A stretch of DNA of 64,000 bases from JAJTCH01 sp040386195 (GCA_040386195.1 JAZKFV010000012.1:1-64000); one strand, 5' to 3'. Counted from the stretch's first letter, positions 53,691-62,924 are shown. The notes: generated from the sequence alone by a model not told the origin. Program-made: numbers and translations.

Positions 53691-54641
53691 ATGCCTCATA
53701 ATAAAAACACAACTGCCATAGTTTTTCCGGGTCAAGGTTCGCAAATTGTGGGAATGGGTAAAGATTTATTCGATAATTTTTCCTCAGCCAAACAAGTATT
53801 TGCAACTGTTGATGAGGTTTTAGGTTTTAAACTTTCGCAAATAATTTTTGCAGGACCAAGTGAAGAATTAACTAAAACTCAAAATACTCAACCAGCTTTG
53901 ATGGCGGTTTCAATTGCTTTGGTAGAAGTTTTAGAAAAAGAATTTGGCAAAAAAATTGTTGATTTATGCAGTTTTGTTGCTGGTCATTCACTTGGTGAAT
54001 ATTCTGCTTTATGTGTGGCAGGCGCAATGTCTTTAAAAACTACTACTGAGCTTTTACAAATTCGTGGCAACGCTATGGCAAATTGCGGCGCTAAAACGGT
54101 TGGCTCAATGGCGGCAATTTTGGGAGTTGAAGTTGATGTAGCTAATTTAATTGCCAGTGAAGCCGCGCAGGGCGAGGTTTGTCAAATTGCTAATGATAAT
54201 TCAGTTGGACAAATCGTTATCAGCGGTTCTAAATCCGCTATTTTGCGCGCTTTAGAAATTGCTAAATCCAAAGGCGCCAAACGCGCAATCGAACTTCCCG
54301 TCAGCGGCGCTTTTCATTCAGCTTTAATGAGTGAAGCCGAAAATGAAATGCGAATTGCTTTGACAAAAGCTGAAATCAAAACGCCAACAATTCCTCTAAT
54401 TGCCAATGTAACCGCCAAAGAAGTTTCTAACCCAGAAGAAATCAAAGAACTTCTAGCCAAACAAATCACCGGCTCAGTTAGATGGCGCGAAACTATGCTT
54501 TATCTAGAAAGCAAAGGCATCAAAGAGATTATCGAAATTGGCTCCGGAAAAGTTTTAGCGGGATTGGTGGGCAGAACTTGTAAAGATATGACTTCAAAAT
54601 CAATCCAGAATTTGGCGGATATTAAATTGTTTGCTGAATAA
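53691..54641 (+). CDS. fabD: malonyl-CoA-ACP transacylase (FabD)
   Basis: 316 aa. Loads malonate on ACP for fatty acid synthesis. FPGQGSQIVGMGKDLF at the N-terminus, nucleophile Ser in AGHSLGEYSAL near 100, QIRGNAM with the catalytic Arg and GAFHSALM with the catalytic His are all present. No other fab gene in the window. It ends the 44.4-54.6 kb co-oriented run and is followed by a REP-like pair. Confidence 0.96.
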   Translation: MPHNKNTTAIVFPGQGSQIVGMGKDLFDNFSSAKQVFATVDEVLGFKLSQIIFAGPSEELTKTQNTQPALMAVSIALVEVLEKEFGKKIVDLCSFVAGHSLGEYSALCVAGAMSLKTTTELLQIRGNAMANCGAKTVGSMAAILGVEVDVANLIASEAAQGEVCQIANDNSVGQIVISGSKSAILRALEIAKSKGAKRAIELPVSGAFHSALMSEAENEMRIALTKAEIKTPTIPLIANVTAKEVSNPEEIKELLAKQITGSVRWRETMLYLESKGIKEIIEIGSGKVLAGLVGRTCKDMTSKSIQNLADIKLFAE

Positions 54642-54661
54642 ATTTCATTGTTAAGTTCTGA

Positions 54662-54745
54662 ATTGCCGCGCGGAGCTCGGGGTGACGATGTTTGTAATTT
54701 AACTCTAAATTTCCAACGCCGTCACCCCGAGCTCCGCGCGGCAAT
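54662..54745. repeat. REP-like inverted pair (class C)
   Basis: Arms 54662-54687 and 54720-54745 are perfect 26-nt inverted repeats (ATTGCCGCGCGGAGCTCGGG...). GC-rich compared with surroundings; probably ends fabD transcription. The remaining 54746-54997 holds only an att-like repeat and the hipBA promoter. Confidence 0.92.
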
Positions 54746-54811
54746 CCAGACTAAAACTGCATAACTCCTATCAAAGAAAAGTCAGCCGGTAAAAAATTTT
54801 GTTTTTGTGAT

Positions 54812-54825
54812 TTGGTTGCGGGGGC
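54812..54825. repeat. left att-like direct repeat (tRNA-fMet 3' end fragment)
   Basis: TTGGTTGCGGGGGC equals the 3' end of the tRNA-fMet gene (minus strand) found at 56624-56637; ATTT also recurs four bases on. With the tRNA copy it brackets hipBA. Confidence 0.6.
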
Positions 54826-54926
54826 TATATTTAAAAAAACCTTGTTAACCCTTGATATTATTGGGCTTATGTTTTTGGTGATTCATTTTGTACATAAAAG
54901 AATAAATAGTTCGTAATAAAGATAGG

Positions 54927-54976
54927 TTGACTTAAGTTCACTTATTAACTAATATTATATTATTACTAAGTAGTAA
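54927..54976 (+). promoter_or_regulatory. hipBA promoter and operator-like palindrome
   Basis: -35 TTGACT (54927-54932), 17-bp spacer, -10 TAATAT (54950-54955). Palindrome TTACTA-AG-TAGTAA follows at 54963-54976, near the expected transcription start, a natural place for HipB autorepression. Confidence 0.65.
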
Positions 54977-54997
54977 AAAACTATATTATATGATATT

Positions 54998-55303
54998 ATG
55001 TTATCACTTGTTACTATATCAAAAACCCAAAAGAAATTATCTGAGAATACGCGCTTACAAAGATTGAAGCTGCAGCTAACTCAACAAGGTTTAGCAGAGC
55101 GCTCTGGTGTGCCATTGCCAACTTTACGTAAATTTGAACAAAAAGGATTAATTTCCCTAGAAGGATTTTTGAAATTACAAATGGTTTTAGGTGGTCTGGA
55201 AAATCTTGTTAAAGCGATACAGCCAGAACAGACTTCTTTCTCTTCCATTGATGAAGTGCTGGAAGCTAATAAAATTATACGAAAAAGAGGAAGCCGAAAA
55301 TGA
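54998..55303 (+). CDS. hipB: HipB-like XRE antitoxin/repressor
   Basis: 101 aa. HTH about residues 20-60: RLQRLKLQLTQQGLAERSGV then PLPTLRKFEQKG; the tail with SSIDEVLEANKIIRKRGSRK is typical of HipB proteins. It overlaps hipA by ATGA (55300-55303). It should neutralise HipA and repress the operon. Confidence 0.9.
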   Translation: MLSLVTISKTQKKLSENTRLQRLKLQLTQQGLAERSGVPLPTLRKFEQKGLISLEGFLKLQMVLGGLENLVKAIQPEQTSFSSIDEVLEANKIIRKRGSRK

Positions 55304-56532
55304 ATAATTATGAATCTGTAAATGAGGTAAAAGTTGGGCTGAATTTTGGTTATTCGACCATTCCAGTTGGTCGCCTAGCAATACGAGATCGCAAAATCTA
55401 TTTTGAATATCACAGCACCTTCATTGAAGCGAATCTAAATATATCGCCATTGCGCCTACAGTTGAAATCTGGAGTAAGCAGTTTTGATTACAATTTGTTT
55501 GAAGGGCTTCCCGGAATATTTAACGATAGCCTTCCTGATGGGTGGGGACGACTACTCTTTGATCGTTTTGCTCGCTCGCTTGGTATTTTGCCTTCCGACA
55601 TTACGCCATTAGATCGCTTGGCACATGTTGGTTTGAATGGTCTTGGCGCACTTGTTTATGAGCCAGATCGCAGCACTCAAGAAAACAGCAATAGTATTAA
55701 CTTGGACAAGCTAGCAGAACAAGCGCGAGAAGTTTTGAATGGAACATCTGATGAAGTTCTACAAGACCTTCTGGCTTTAAATGGCTCATCAGCTGGCGCA
55801 CGTCCAAAAGTTCTGATAGGTCTGAATAATGATCGGAAAAATATTATTCATGGCATACATGAATTACCTGATGGATATACGCCTTGGATCGTCAAATTTG
55901 GTAACGCACAAGATAGCGCAGATGCTGGTGCAATTGAATATGTTTACGCTTTAATGGCTAAAAAAGCTGGGATTTTTATGCCCGATGTTCACTTATTTTC
56001 AGCTCAAAAAAATGCGGGTTATTTTGCAGTTAAGCGTTTTGATCGAAATGGCAAAGAGCGTTTTCATATGCACACAGCCTGCGGTTTATTGCATTCTGAT
56101 TTCAGAATTCCATCGCTCGATTATGAGGATTTGATTGCTCTAACAAGTGCTCTGACTCGTGATGCGCGCGAAATTGAAAGGCTATATCAACTGGCAGTGT
56201 TTAATGTTCTTGCACATAACCGCGATGATCATTCCAAAAATTTCAGCTTCCTAATGGATGAAAAAGGCGAATGGAAACTATCACCAGCTTATGATTTAAC
56301 TTTTTCATCTGGCCCGCGCGGCGAACAAAGCACTATGGTTATGGGTGAAGGACGAAATCCTGGCATTGATCATCTGATTAAATTGGGATATGAGACCAAA
56401 TTATCTAAAGTGCGTATTACTGAGATTATAGATCAAACCCAGACAGCATTGGCAAGTTGGGAAGTTTTGGCCAATGAATATGGCGTATCTGCAAATAATA
56501 TTCGTTTGATTGGCAAGCATATCTTACGGTAA
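55300..56532 (+). CDS. hipA: HipA-family serine/threonine kinase toxin
   Basis: 410 aa. N-terminal HipA_N-type domain (NYDSxG-like LFEGLPGIFNDSLPDGWGRL), then the kinase core with GSSAGARPKVLIGL as the ATP loop, VKRFDR, catalytic N307-R308-D309-D310 in AHNRDDHSKNF, and YDLTFS as the metal-binding motif. Relatives phosphorylate tRNA synthetases and cause growth arrest. Base composition is richer in GC than the neighbours, consistent with acquisition. Confidence 0.95.
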   Translation: MNNYESVNEVKVGLNFGYSTIPVGRLAIRDRKIYFEYHSTFIEANLNISPLRLQLKSGVSSFDYNLFEGLPGIFNDSLPDGWGRLLFDRFARSLGILPSDITPLDRLAHVGLNGLGALVYEPDRSTQENSNSINLDKLAEQAREVLNGTSDEVLQDLLALNGSSAGARPKVLIGLNNDRKNIIHGIHELPDGYTPWIVKFGNAQDSADAGAIEYVYALMAKKAGIFMPDVHLFSAQKNAGYFAVKRFDRNGKERFHMHTACGLLHSDFRIPSLDYEDLIALTSALTRDAREIERLYQLAVFNVLAHNRDDHSKNFSFLMDEKGEWKLSPAYDLTFSSGPRGEQSTMVMGEGRNPGIDHLIKLGYETKLSKVRITEIIDQTQTALASWEVLANEYGVSANNIRLIGKHILR

Positions 56533-56624
56533 TAAAGGAATTTGAAGATAAATTACACATCCGCCGAGAAGTCTTGATTTTAAAGGCTATATTGAAGTTT
56601 TTTGGAAGTCTTTAGAAATGGAAT

Positions 56625-56701
<77 letters not shown>

Positions 56702-56769
56702 ATATATAGATGAGAAGAGGGCTGATTATTAGAATCTAACTACTAAAAGCAAGTTTTATTTTTTTAGGT

Positions 56770-57336
56770 TTATTTTTTATAAAAACTAAAAATCGTTTCC
56801 TTATATTTTCTTTGTTCCAAAAGCTCCAATTTTCCTGCCAAAGCTTTCAGATTCTCATCCAAAAAATGTTCAATAATTATCAAAGCATTATCAGCAATCC
56901 AGCCAGCTTCTAAAAGGTTTATTGCCGCAGTTGCGGCGAGGTTTTTATAGTAAGGTGGGTCGATGAAAATTAGATTATATTGTTGACGATTTTTGAAGAT
57001 TGGTTTGGTGGCGTCAAAGCAAAAAAATTCTAAATTATTTTCTTTGAGCAATTGAGCATTAGCCTTGGCAAGATCTAAATGATCACGATTATTATCAATT
57101 AAACTCGCAGATTTTACTCCGCGAGAAATTGCCTCCAAAGCCACAGCGCCACTGCCGCAAAAGACATCCAAGAAATTACAATTTTCAACTTCAAAATCAG
57201 TATGACGAATTTTTTCAGAAGAAAATAAAACATTAAATAAATTCTCCCGATTTTTATCTGAAGTTGGACGCAAGCTTCTAAAATCCTTACATTCCAATAA
57301 TTTTCTGCCGCGATGTTTGCCGGTTATAATTCTCAT
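56770..57336 (-). CDS. rsmD: 16S rRNA (guanine966-N2)-methyltransferase (RsmD)
   Basis: 188 aa from the ATG at 57336. MRIITGKHRGRKL is the family start; the frame continues upstream only through heptamer repeats. SAM-binding motif FLDVFCGSGAVALEAISRG, catalytic IDPPYYK (DPPY) and the RPTSDKNRENLFNVL region are intact. The heptamer array begins nine bases upstream of its ATG, so promoter or leader sequences must be within or across the array. Confidence 0.94.
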   Translation of the reverse strand: MRIITGKHRGRKLLECKDFRSLRPTSDKNRENLFNVLFSSEKIRHTDFEVENCNFLDVFCGSGAVALEAISRGVKSASLIDNNRDHLDLAKANAQLLKENNLEFFCFDATKPIFKNRQQYNLIFIDPPYYKNLAATAAINLLEAGWIADNALIIIEHFLDENLKALAGKLELLEQRKYKETIFSFYKK

Positions 57337-57344
57337 ATATAATT

Positions 57345-57689
57345 TAGTCGTAAGTCGTAAGTCGTAAGTCGTAAGTCGTAAGTCGTAAGTCATAAGTCAT
57401 AAGTCATAAGTCATAAGTCGTAAGTCATAAGTCATAAGTCATAAGTCATAAGTCATAAGTCATAAGTCATAAGTCNNNNNNNNNNNNNNNNNNNNNNNNN
57501 NNNNNNNNNNNNNNNNNNNNNNNNNNNNNNNNNNNNNNNNNNNNNNNNNNNNNNNNNNNNNNNNNNNNNNNNNNNTAAGTCATAAGTCATAAGTCATAAG
57601 TCATAAGTCATAAGTCATAAGTCATAAGTCGTAAGTCATAAGTGTTGGGTTTTTTTTACTTACGACTTATGACTTACGACTTACGACTA
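57345..57689. repeat. heptamer tandem-repeat array containing a 100-N assembly gap
   Basis: Units GTAAGTC and ATAAGTC repeat from 57345 to 57475 and from 57576 to about 57643; 57476-57575 are N. Opposite-orientation units (ACTTACGACTTATGACTTACG) fill 57658-57689, so the array can fold back on itself. True length is unknown. It fills the whole space between pheA and rsmD. Confidence 0.95.
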
Positions 57690-57691
57690 TT

Positions 57692-58531
57692 TTATTGATA
57701 CCGCGCTTTATCGGCATAATAAACGCCGAGCAATTTTACGGATTTGGAAAAAAAGCCAACCTCTTCTAAAGCCAAGCCAACATTATGCTCAGAAGGGTGA
57801 CCTTCGATTGAAATAAAAAATTTTGCTTGGGAAGATTTGCCGCTGGGAATATAGCTTTCCCATTTGAGCAAATTAACTCCGTTAGTCGCAAAGCCGCCCA
57901 GAGCTTTATAAACTGCACCGGGAATATTTCTAACTGTGAAAAGCATTGTGGTGATAACCTTGCCTTTGGCAGGATCTGGGTCAATGGCTTGTTTGGAAAT
58001 AACAATAAAGACGGTGAAATTTTCATCGCCGCTATCTTGCATATTGCTTTTGATAATTTCTAAACCATTTAATTCTACCGCCAGTTTTGAACAAAGCGCC
58101 GCTTTATTTTTGCTATTTTGACTAGCAATAAATCTTGCCGCTTCGGCGGTGTTTGAACATTCAATTTGTTTGATATGCAGCGCGCTCAAATTTTTACGGC
58201 ATTGCATCAAAGCTTGGGGATGAGAATAAATTTCGGTGATGTCTTCCAGCTTGGTGCCTTTACCAGCGGCAAGATGATGTTCAATTTGCACAAAATGTTC
58301 AGCGATAATTGAAATATTGCCATCTTGCAAAAGATTGTGAATCTCCGAAACCCGCCCAGCATATGAGTTTTCCAGCGGAATCATGCCATAATCAACCTCG
58401 CCATTTTCTACTGCTTTAAAAACATCAAAAAAAGAGCTGTGCGGAACAGTTGTAAAGTCAGGATAAAACTGGCGGCAAGCCAAATCAGAATTAGCGCCGG
58501 CTGCGCCTTGAAACGCGATTTTTTTAGTCAT
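57692..58531 (-). CDS. pheA: prephenate dehydratase (PheA, with ACT domain)
   Basis: 279 aa, no chorismate mutase part. KIAFQGAAGANSDLACRQFY at the start, PLENSYAGRVSEIHNLL and ENFTVFIVISK mark the catalytic PDT domain. The ACT domain (about 195-275) has GAVYKALGGFATNGVNLLKW and ESYIP for Phe feedback. It makes phenylpyruvate, joining this region to aroG and aroKB in aromatic amino acid synthesis. Divergent from aroG with a 101-bp gap. Confidence 0.95.
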   Translation of the reverse strand: MTKKIAFQGAAGANSDLACRQFYPDFTTVPHSSFFDVFKAVENGEVDYGMIPLENSYAGRVSEIHNLLQDGNISIIAEHFVQIEHHLAAGKGTKLEDITEIYSHPQALMQCRKNLSALHIKQIECSNTAEAARFIASQNSKNKAALCSKLAVELNGLEIIKSNMQDSGDENFTVFIVISKQAIDPDPAKGKVITTMLFTVRNIPGAVYKALGGFATNGVNLLKWESYIPSGKSSQAKFFISIEGHPSEHNVGLALEEVGFFSKSVKLLGVYYADKARYQ

Positions 58532-58632
58532 TGTATGATTGGATGTTTCATTGAGAAATTAAGCATTTGACATTGAGCCAAGCCTGCAGAATAATGGACG
58601 ACCTATTTTTTTCAAATTGTTTTTAAGAAATT

Positions 58633-59982
58633 ATGCATAAAAACTGGTCAATCAATTCTTGGCAAAACCTGCCAATCAAGCAACAGCCCATCTATAACGA
58701 TAAGGCTGAGTTAAAAAAAGTTGAAAATGAATTAAGGCAATTTCCTGATCTAGTTTCGTTCGACGAAGTTGATGAGCTCAAAGCGGATTTGGCAAAAGTT
58801 GCCAAAGGCGAAGCCTTTTTGCTGCAAGGCGGCGACTGCGCCGAAAGCTTTGCGGAATTTAATCACGCTAATATCAAAGGCTATTTTCGCACTATTTTGC
58901 AAATGACAATTGCTTTGATGTATGGGCTGAAAAAGCCGGTAGTTAAGGTTGGGCGCATTGCTGGGCAATATGCCAAACCAAGATCAGATGATTTTGAAAC
59001 TATCAACGGCGTTTCGCTGCCAAGCTACAGAGGCGATATTATTAACGGCATTGAATTTAATGAAGCGTCAAGAAGATGCGATCCGCAAAGATTGATCAAA
59101 TCTTATTTTCATTCGGCGGCAACTCTGAATTATATTCGCTCGCTGGCTCTTGGTGGCTATGCTTCGCTGAAAAATGTTAATAGTTGGAATGAAGAATTTG
59201 CTTCGAGCTTAACTCACAAAGGTAATATTGAAGAAATTATCAGCAGCGTTAATCAAGCGCTTTCTTTTATTGAATCTTGCGGTTTAAACTCGAAAGAATT
59301 TTTGCAATTAAACAGCGCCAAATTTTACACTTCTCATGAAGCGTTGCTATTAAACTATGAACAACAATTCACCCGCAATTTAGCTGGCTCTGATAAATAT
59401 TATGATTTATCGGCGCATCTATTGTGGATTGGAGATAGAACCAGAGGCGTTAATGACGCTCATGTTGAATTTATGCGCGGCATTGAAAATCCGGTTGCTT
59501 TCAAAGTTGGACCTTCAATTTCTGAATATGATTTAATCAAATTGCTCGATATTTTAAATCCAAAAAATGAAGCTGGAAAAATCACTTTAATTGCCAGAAT
59601 GGGCGCTTCTAAGGTTGAAAGCTTGTTGCCGAAATTGGTTGAAAAAGTTAAAAGTGAAGGCAGACAAGTGATTTGGTCTTGCGATCCAATGCATGGCAAC
59701 ACGGTAAAATCTTCAACTGGTTATAAAACAAGAAAATTTGACGACATTTTATCCGAAATAAAATCGTTCTTACAAATTCACAAATCAATTGGAACTTACG
59801 CCGGCGGAATCCATTTTGAAATGACTGGGCAAGATGTGACTGAATGTTTGGGGGGCAATCAAGAAATATCTGAACTTGATTTGCAAAACCGCTACCACAC
59901 TCATTGCGATCCAAGATTAAATTCTTCGCAAAGCTTAGAATTAGCGTTTTTAATTGCTCAAGAACTACAAGGAGAAATTTAA
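58633..59982 (+). CDS. aroG: class II 3-deoxy-7-phosphoheptulonate (DAHP) synthase
   Basis: 449 aa, plant-type class II enzyme. First step of the shikimate pathway. Motifs: LLQGGDCAESFAEF, VGRIAGQYAKPRS, YFHSAATLNYIRSL, HLLWIGDRTRG, WSCDPMHGNT and GGIHFEMTGQDVTECLGG, all containing metal or substrate residues. The start W-S-I-N-S-W-Q matches the family. Six bases before era. Confidence 0.96.
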   Translation: MHKNWSINSWQNLPIKQQPIYNDKAELKKVENELRQFPDLVSFDEVDELKADLAKVAKGEAFLLQGGDCAESFAEFNHANIKGYFRTILQMTIALMYGLKKPVVKVGRIAGQYAKPRSDDFETINGVSLPSYRGDIINGIEFNEASRRCDPQRLIKSYFHSAATLNYIRSLALGGYASLKNVNSWNEEFASSLTHKGNIEEIISSVNQALSFIESCGLNSKEFLQLNSAKFYTSHEALLLNYEQQFTRNLAGSDKYYDLSAHLLWIGDRTRGVNDAHVEFMRGIENPVAFKVGPSISEYDLIKLLDILNPKNEAGKITLIARMGASKVESLLPKLVEKVKSEGRQVIWSCDPMHGNTVKSSTGYKTRKFDDILSEIKSFLQIHKSIGTYAGGIHFEMTGQDVTECLGGNQEISELDLQNRYHTHCDPRLNSSQSLELAFLIAQELQGEI

Positions 59983-59988
59983 TTATTT

Positions 59989-60879
59989 ATGACAAAAACC
60001 TCAAAAAAATTCGCTCAAATTGCCTTAATTGGCGCGCCAAATGCGGGCAAATCAACTTTAGCTAATTTTTTAGTTGGACAAAAAATCTCCATCGTTTCGC
60101 CCAAAGTTCAAACGACCAGAAACACTATCAAAGCAATAATGGTGGAGGGCGAAACCCAAATTGTTTTTCTCGATACTCCCGGAGTTTTTATTCCTAAAAC
60201 CACAAGACCATTGGAACGCGCAATTGTTAGAGCCGCTTGGCAAGCGATTAAAGAGGCAGATTTTGTTTGTTTGTTGATTGATGCCAATAAGGGTTTGGGC
60301 GATAACAACGAACAAATTCTCAAAGATTTAGAATTTCATAAAATCAAACCAATCATTGTCATTAACAAAGTTGACTCAATTCAAAAAGAAAAAGTTTTAG
60401 GAATAATTGCTGAGTTGGCAAATCGTGGTTTTGAACAAATATTTTTAATCTCCGCCACAACCGGCGATGGAGTGGCGCCGTTGAAAAAACATTTAATTGA
60501 AATTGCCGAATTTGCGCCGTGGCAATTTAATGACGACGAAATTACTGACGCACCAATGAAATTTGTTGCTGCCGAAATTACTCGTGAAAAATTATTTTTA
60601 AAACTCAGCCAAGATTTGCCTTATTCGCTTTATGTTAAAACCGATTCTTGGGAAGATTTAAACAATGGACAAGTTAAAATTAAACAAACCATTGTGGTTC
60701 TAAAAGAAAGCCAAAAAATGATTGTGCTGGGTAAGGGCGGATCAATGATTAAGCAAATCGGCGAAGAGTCACGCAAAGATATTGGTGAAATTTTAGGAAC
60801 CAAAGTTCATTTGTTTTTATTTGTTAAAGTGGAAGAAGATTGGATTAATAAAAAAGAAAGTTATGAAAGTTATGTTTGA
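59989..60879 (+). CDS. era: GTPase Era
   Basis: 296 aa. 16S rRNA/30S assembly GTPase. G1 GAPNAGKST, G3 DTPGVFIP, G4 NKVD and G5 SATTGDG are intact; the KH domain (about 205-296) has VVLKESQKMIVLGKGGSMIK. Usual partners rnc/recO are not here; it follows aroG instead. Confidence 0.96.
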   Translation: MTKTSKKFAQIALIGAPNAGKSTLANFLVGQKISIVSPKVQTTRNTIKAIMVEGETQIVFLDTPGVFIPKTTRPLERAIVRAAWQAIKEADFVCLLIDANKGLGDNNEQILKDLEFHKIKPIIVINKVDSIQKEKVLGIIAELANRGFEQIFLISATTGDGVAPLKKHLIEIAEFAPWQFNDDEITDAPMKFVAAEITREKLFLKLSQDLPYSLYVKTDSWEDLNNGQVKIKQTIVVLKESQKMIVLGKGGSMIKQIGEESRKDIGEILGTKVHLFLFVKVEEDWINKKESYESYV

Positions 60880-60912
60880 TAATTTATAATAAAGTAGCTA
60901 CATTGTAATTAC
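60876..60912 (+). promoter_or_regulatory. mazEF promoter with twin palindromes
   Basis: TTGATA (60876-60881), 17-bp spacer, TACATT (60899-60904). Palindromes GTAGCTAC (60894-60901) and GTAATTAC (60905-60912) overlap the -10 region, 11 bp centre to centre, fitting binding by a MazE-type dimer pair. Confidence 0.5.
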
Positions 60913-60937
60913 TTTTTTAAAATAAAATTATAAAAAT

Positions 60938-61171
60938 ATGTTCACCAAAATAATTTCCATTGGCAATTCTAAAGGCATTAGAATCCCGCAAGCTTTGCTG
61001 GCAGAATTTGATTTTAATGATCTAATTAATATCACTAAAACCAAAGACAAAATCATTCTTGAGCCAGTTAAAAAGGTTAGAGAAGGCTGGGTTGACGGTT
61101 TTAAAAAAAATAAAAAATCCAAAATCGATTTTGTCGCTAATGATTTTGATAATCTTGAGTGGAAATGGTAA
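60938..61171 (+). CDS. mazE: MazE-like (AbrB-fold) antitoxin
   Basis: 77 aa. SpoVT/AbrB swapped-hairpin domain: KIISIGNSKGIRIPQALLAE, then ITKTKDKIILEPVKK. The acidic C-terminus (FVANDFDNLEWKW) is the toxin-binding tail. Six bases before mazF. Confidence 0.93.
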   Translation: MFTKIISIGNSKGIRIPQALLAEFDFNDLINITKTKDKIILEPVKKVREGWVDGFKKNKKSKIDFVANDFDNLEWKW

Positions 61172-61177
61172 AAAATT

Positions 61178-61495
61178 ATGAAGAGATTTGATATTTATCT
61201 AGTCAATCTTGATCCTACAATTGGCAGCGAAATTAAAAAAATTCGACCAGCTTTATTGATAAGTCCGGATGAGATGAATGATAATTTAGATACCGTAATT
61301 ATTGCTCCGATGACCACTACTATTAGAAAATGGAAGACCAGAATAGCAATTAGTTTTGAAGGTAAAAAAGGTCAGGTAGCTCTCGATCAAATTAGAGCGG
61401 TGGATAAAAAAAGACTGGTTAAAAAATTAGGGAAAATTAGTAGCCAAGCCGCAAGATTGTCGCTAGACACTTTACAAGAAATGTTCAAATTATGA
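61178..61495 (+). CDS. mazF: MazF-family mRNA interferase toxin
   Basis: 105 aa. FDIYLVNLDPTIGSEIKKIRP at the start (given in part: LDPTIGSEIKK), RPALLISPDEMN, the TTTIRKWKTRI loop and VALDQIRAVDKKRL are the PemK/MazF signature with conserved Arg and Thr. Its TGA overlaps the ubiG ATG, so a toxin gene is coupled to ubiquinone synthesis. Confidence 0.95.
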   Translation: MKRFDIYLVNLDPTIGSEIKKIRPALLISPDEMNDNLDTVIIAPMTTTIRKWKTRIAISFEGKKGQVALDQIRAVDKKRLVKKLGKISSQAARLSLDTLQEMFKL

Positions 61496-62223
61496 ATACA
61501 ATTGATCTAAACGAAATAGAAAAATTCACCAAAATGGCCGATGAATGGTGGTCAGCAACTGGCAAATTCAAGCCTTTACATAAATTTAATCCTTGTCGAA
61601 TTACTTACATTAGAGAAAAATTAATTAATCATTTTGCTCTTGATCCTTCTTTTGCAACTCCTTTAAAAAATCTAAAAATTCTTGATGTTGGCTGCGGCGG
61701 CGGTTTGCTTTGTGAGCCTTTCAAGCGCCTTGGTGCTGATGTTGTTGGTATTGATGCTGGCGAAAAAAATATTGCCGTGGCAAAAATTCATGCCGAAAAA
61801 AGTGGTTTAGAAATTGATTATCGCAACCAAGATGTTGAAGAATTGGCTAAAACTGATGAAAAGTTTGATGTGGTTTTGGCGATGGAAGTTGTTGAACATG
61901 TTGCTGATGTTGAAAAGTTTTTAGCAGCAGCAAAAAATTGTCTGAAGCCAAATGGCCTGCTATTTGTTGCCACATTAAATCGCACTGCCAAATCTTATCT
62001 TAATGCCATTATCGGCGCGGAATATGTTTTGCGTTGGTTGCCGCGCGGAACGCATGATTGGAAAAAATTTTTAAAACCATCGCAAATCAATAAAATTGCT
62101 GAAGAAAATAATTTGCAACTTTTAGAATTATCTGGATTTTCTTATAATATATTGAAAGATGAATGGAAAAAAACTAATGATGTGCAGATTAATTATGTGA
62201 TGGTTTTTTCGCTGATCACTTAG
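61492..62223 (+). CDS. ubiG: ubiquinone biosynthesis O-methyltransferase (UbiG)
   Basis: 243 aa. Performs both O-methylations in ubiquinone synthesis. WWSATGKFKPLHKFNPCRI at the start, SAM motif ILDVGCGGGLLCEPF (D65 region), VLAMEVVEHVADVEKF and NRTAKSYLNAIIGAEYVLRW are highly typical. Translationally coupled to mazF by ATGA. Confidence 0.96.
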   Translation: MNTIDLNEIEKFTKMADEWWSATGKFKPLHKFNPCRITYIREKLINHFALDPSFATPLKNLKILDVGCGGGLLCEPFKRLGADVVGIDAGEKNIAVAKIHAEKSGLEIDYRNQDVEELAKTDEKFDVVLAMEVVEHVADVEKFLAAAKNCLKPNGLLFVATLNRTAKSYLNAIIGAEYVLRWLPRGTHDWKKFLKPSQINKIAEENNLQLLELSGFSYNILKDEWKKTNDVQINYVMVFSLIT

Positions 62224-62262
62224 ATTTCTTCAACTAATATTAACAAAATTTATAAATTATTT

Positions 62263-62883
62263 ATGAAACAAAGCTCGCAACCAAAAGAACAGAAAAATAG
62301 TTTTTTGCAAAAGTTATTTAATAGATTTGTTAGCGCAATTACTGATATTTTTTCTAAAAAACAAGGTTCAGTAATAATCACTCCGGAAAAAAATGAGCAA
62401 GTTGATAAAATAGTGGAACAAGCCGAAGAGATGCAAAGTTTGCTTGGTGGTTTTGTTAAAAGAACTGAAAAAAGAAAAGAAGAGTTGGAACAAAAAAGAC
62501 CAAAACCTAAAACCGCGGCTCCTTCATTGCCAAAACCAAAATATGATTTTCCTGATGTTCCAACTCATGATGTTAAGTTGAGCTCTACTAAAGCTGAAGC
62601 AAAACAAACAACTAAACCAAAGCCAAAATATCCGGCAGAACGAAAACAAGATCCGCAAGAAGTGCGAGATATAAGAAAGAGTCTAGAAACTTTATCTGGT
62701 CAATTTTTTTTAGATAAGCTTGATGAGCAACAAAAAGAAAGACAATTAGATACTGAATTGGATAGAAATCTTAGAGAAATTCGCGCAACTCATCCAGAAG
62801 CAAAGCAGTTATTCTCTGATAGATACAAGTCTAGAGCTTCTGTAGGATCAGCGAATAATTCAACATCAACAGGAAGAGGTTAA
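62263..62883 (+). CDS. hypothetical Lys/Glu-rich protein (206 aa)
   Basis: Not recognised. N-terminal amphipathic stretch (FLQKLFNRFVSAITDIFSKK), coiled-coil-like section near 45-75, Pro/Lys-rich linker (about 78-130) and a charged helix (about 135-180). The end is Ser/Asn/Thr-rich with KSRAS 18 residues from the C-terminus, like other lineage-specific proteins here. No signal peptide. A secreted effector is possible but unsupported beyond composition. Confidence 0.6.
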   Translation: MKQSSQPKEQKNSFLQKLFNRFVSAITDIFSKKQGSVIITPEKNEQVDKIVEQAEEMQSLLGGFVKRTEKRKEELEQKRPKPKTAAPSLPKPKYDFPDVPTHDVKLSSTKAEAKQTTKPKPKYPAERKQDPQEVRDIRKSLETLSGQFFLDKLDEQQKERQLDTELDRNLREIRATHPEAKQLFSDRYKSRASVGSANNSTSTGRG

Positions 62884-62924
62884 TTTGCGGTAATTTTTAA
62901 TTATCATTTTAACAAATTTAAGTA

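Noticed and set aside
54746..56624. Integrase for the hipBA islet
   Set aside because: No integrase or recombinase ORF exists between the att-like repeats.
57337..57393. N-terminal extension of rsmD
   Set aside because: The extra residues (TYDLRLTTYDLRLTT) are heptamer repeat translated in frame; RsmD proteins start at MRIITG.
57345..57689. CRISPR array
   Set aside because: Units are 7 bp without spacers; it is a simple tandem repeat.
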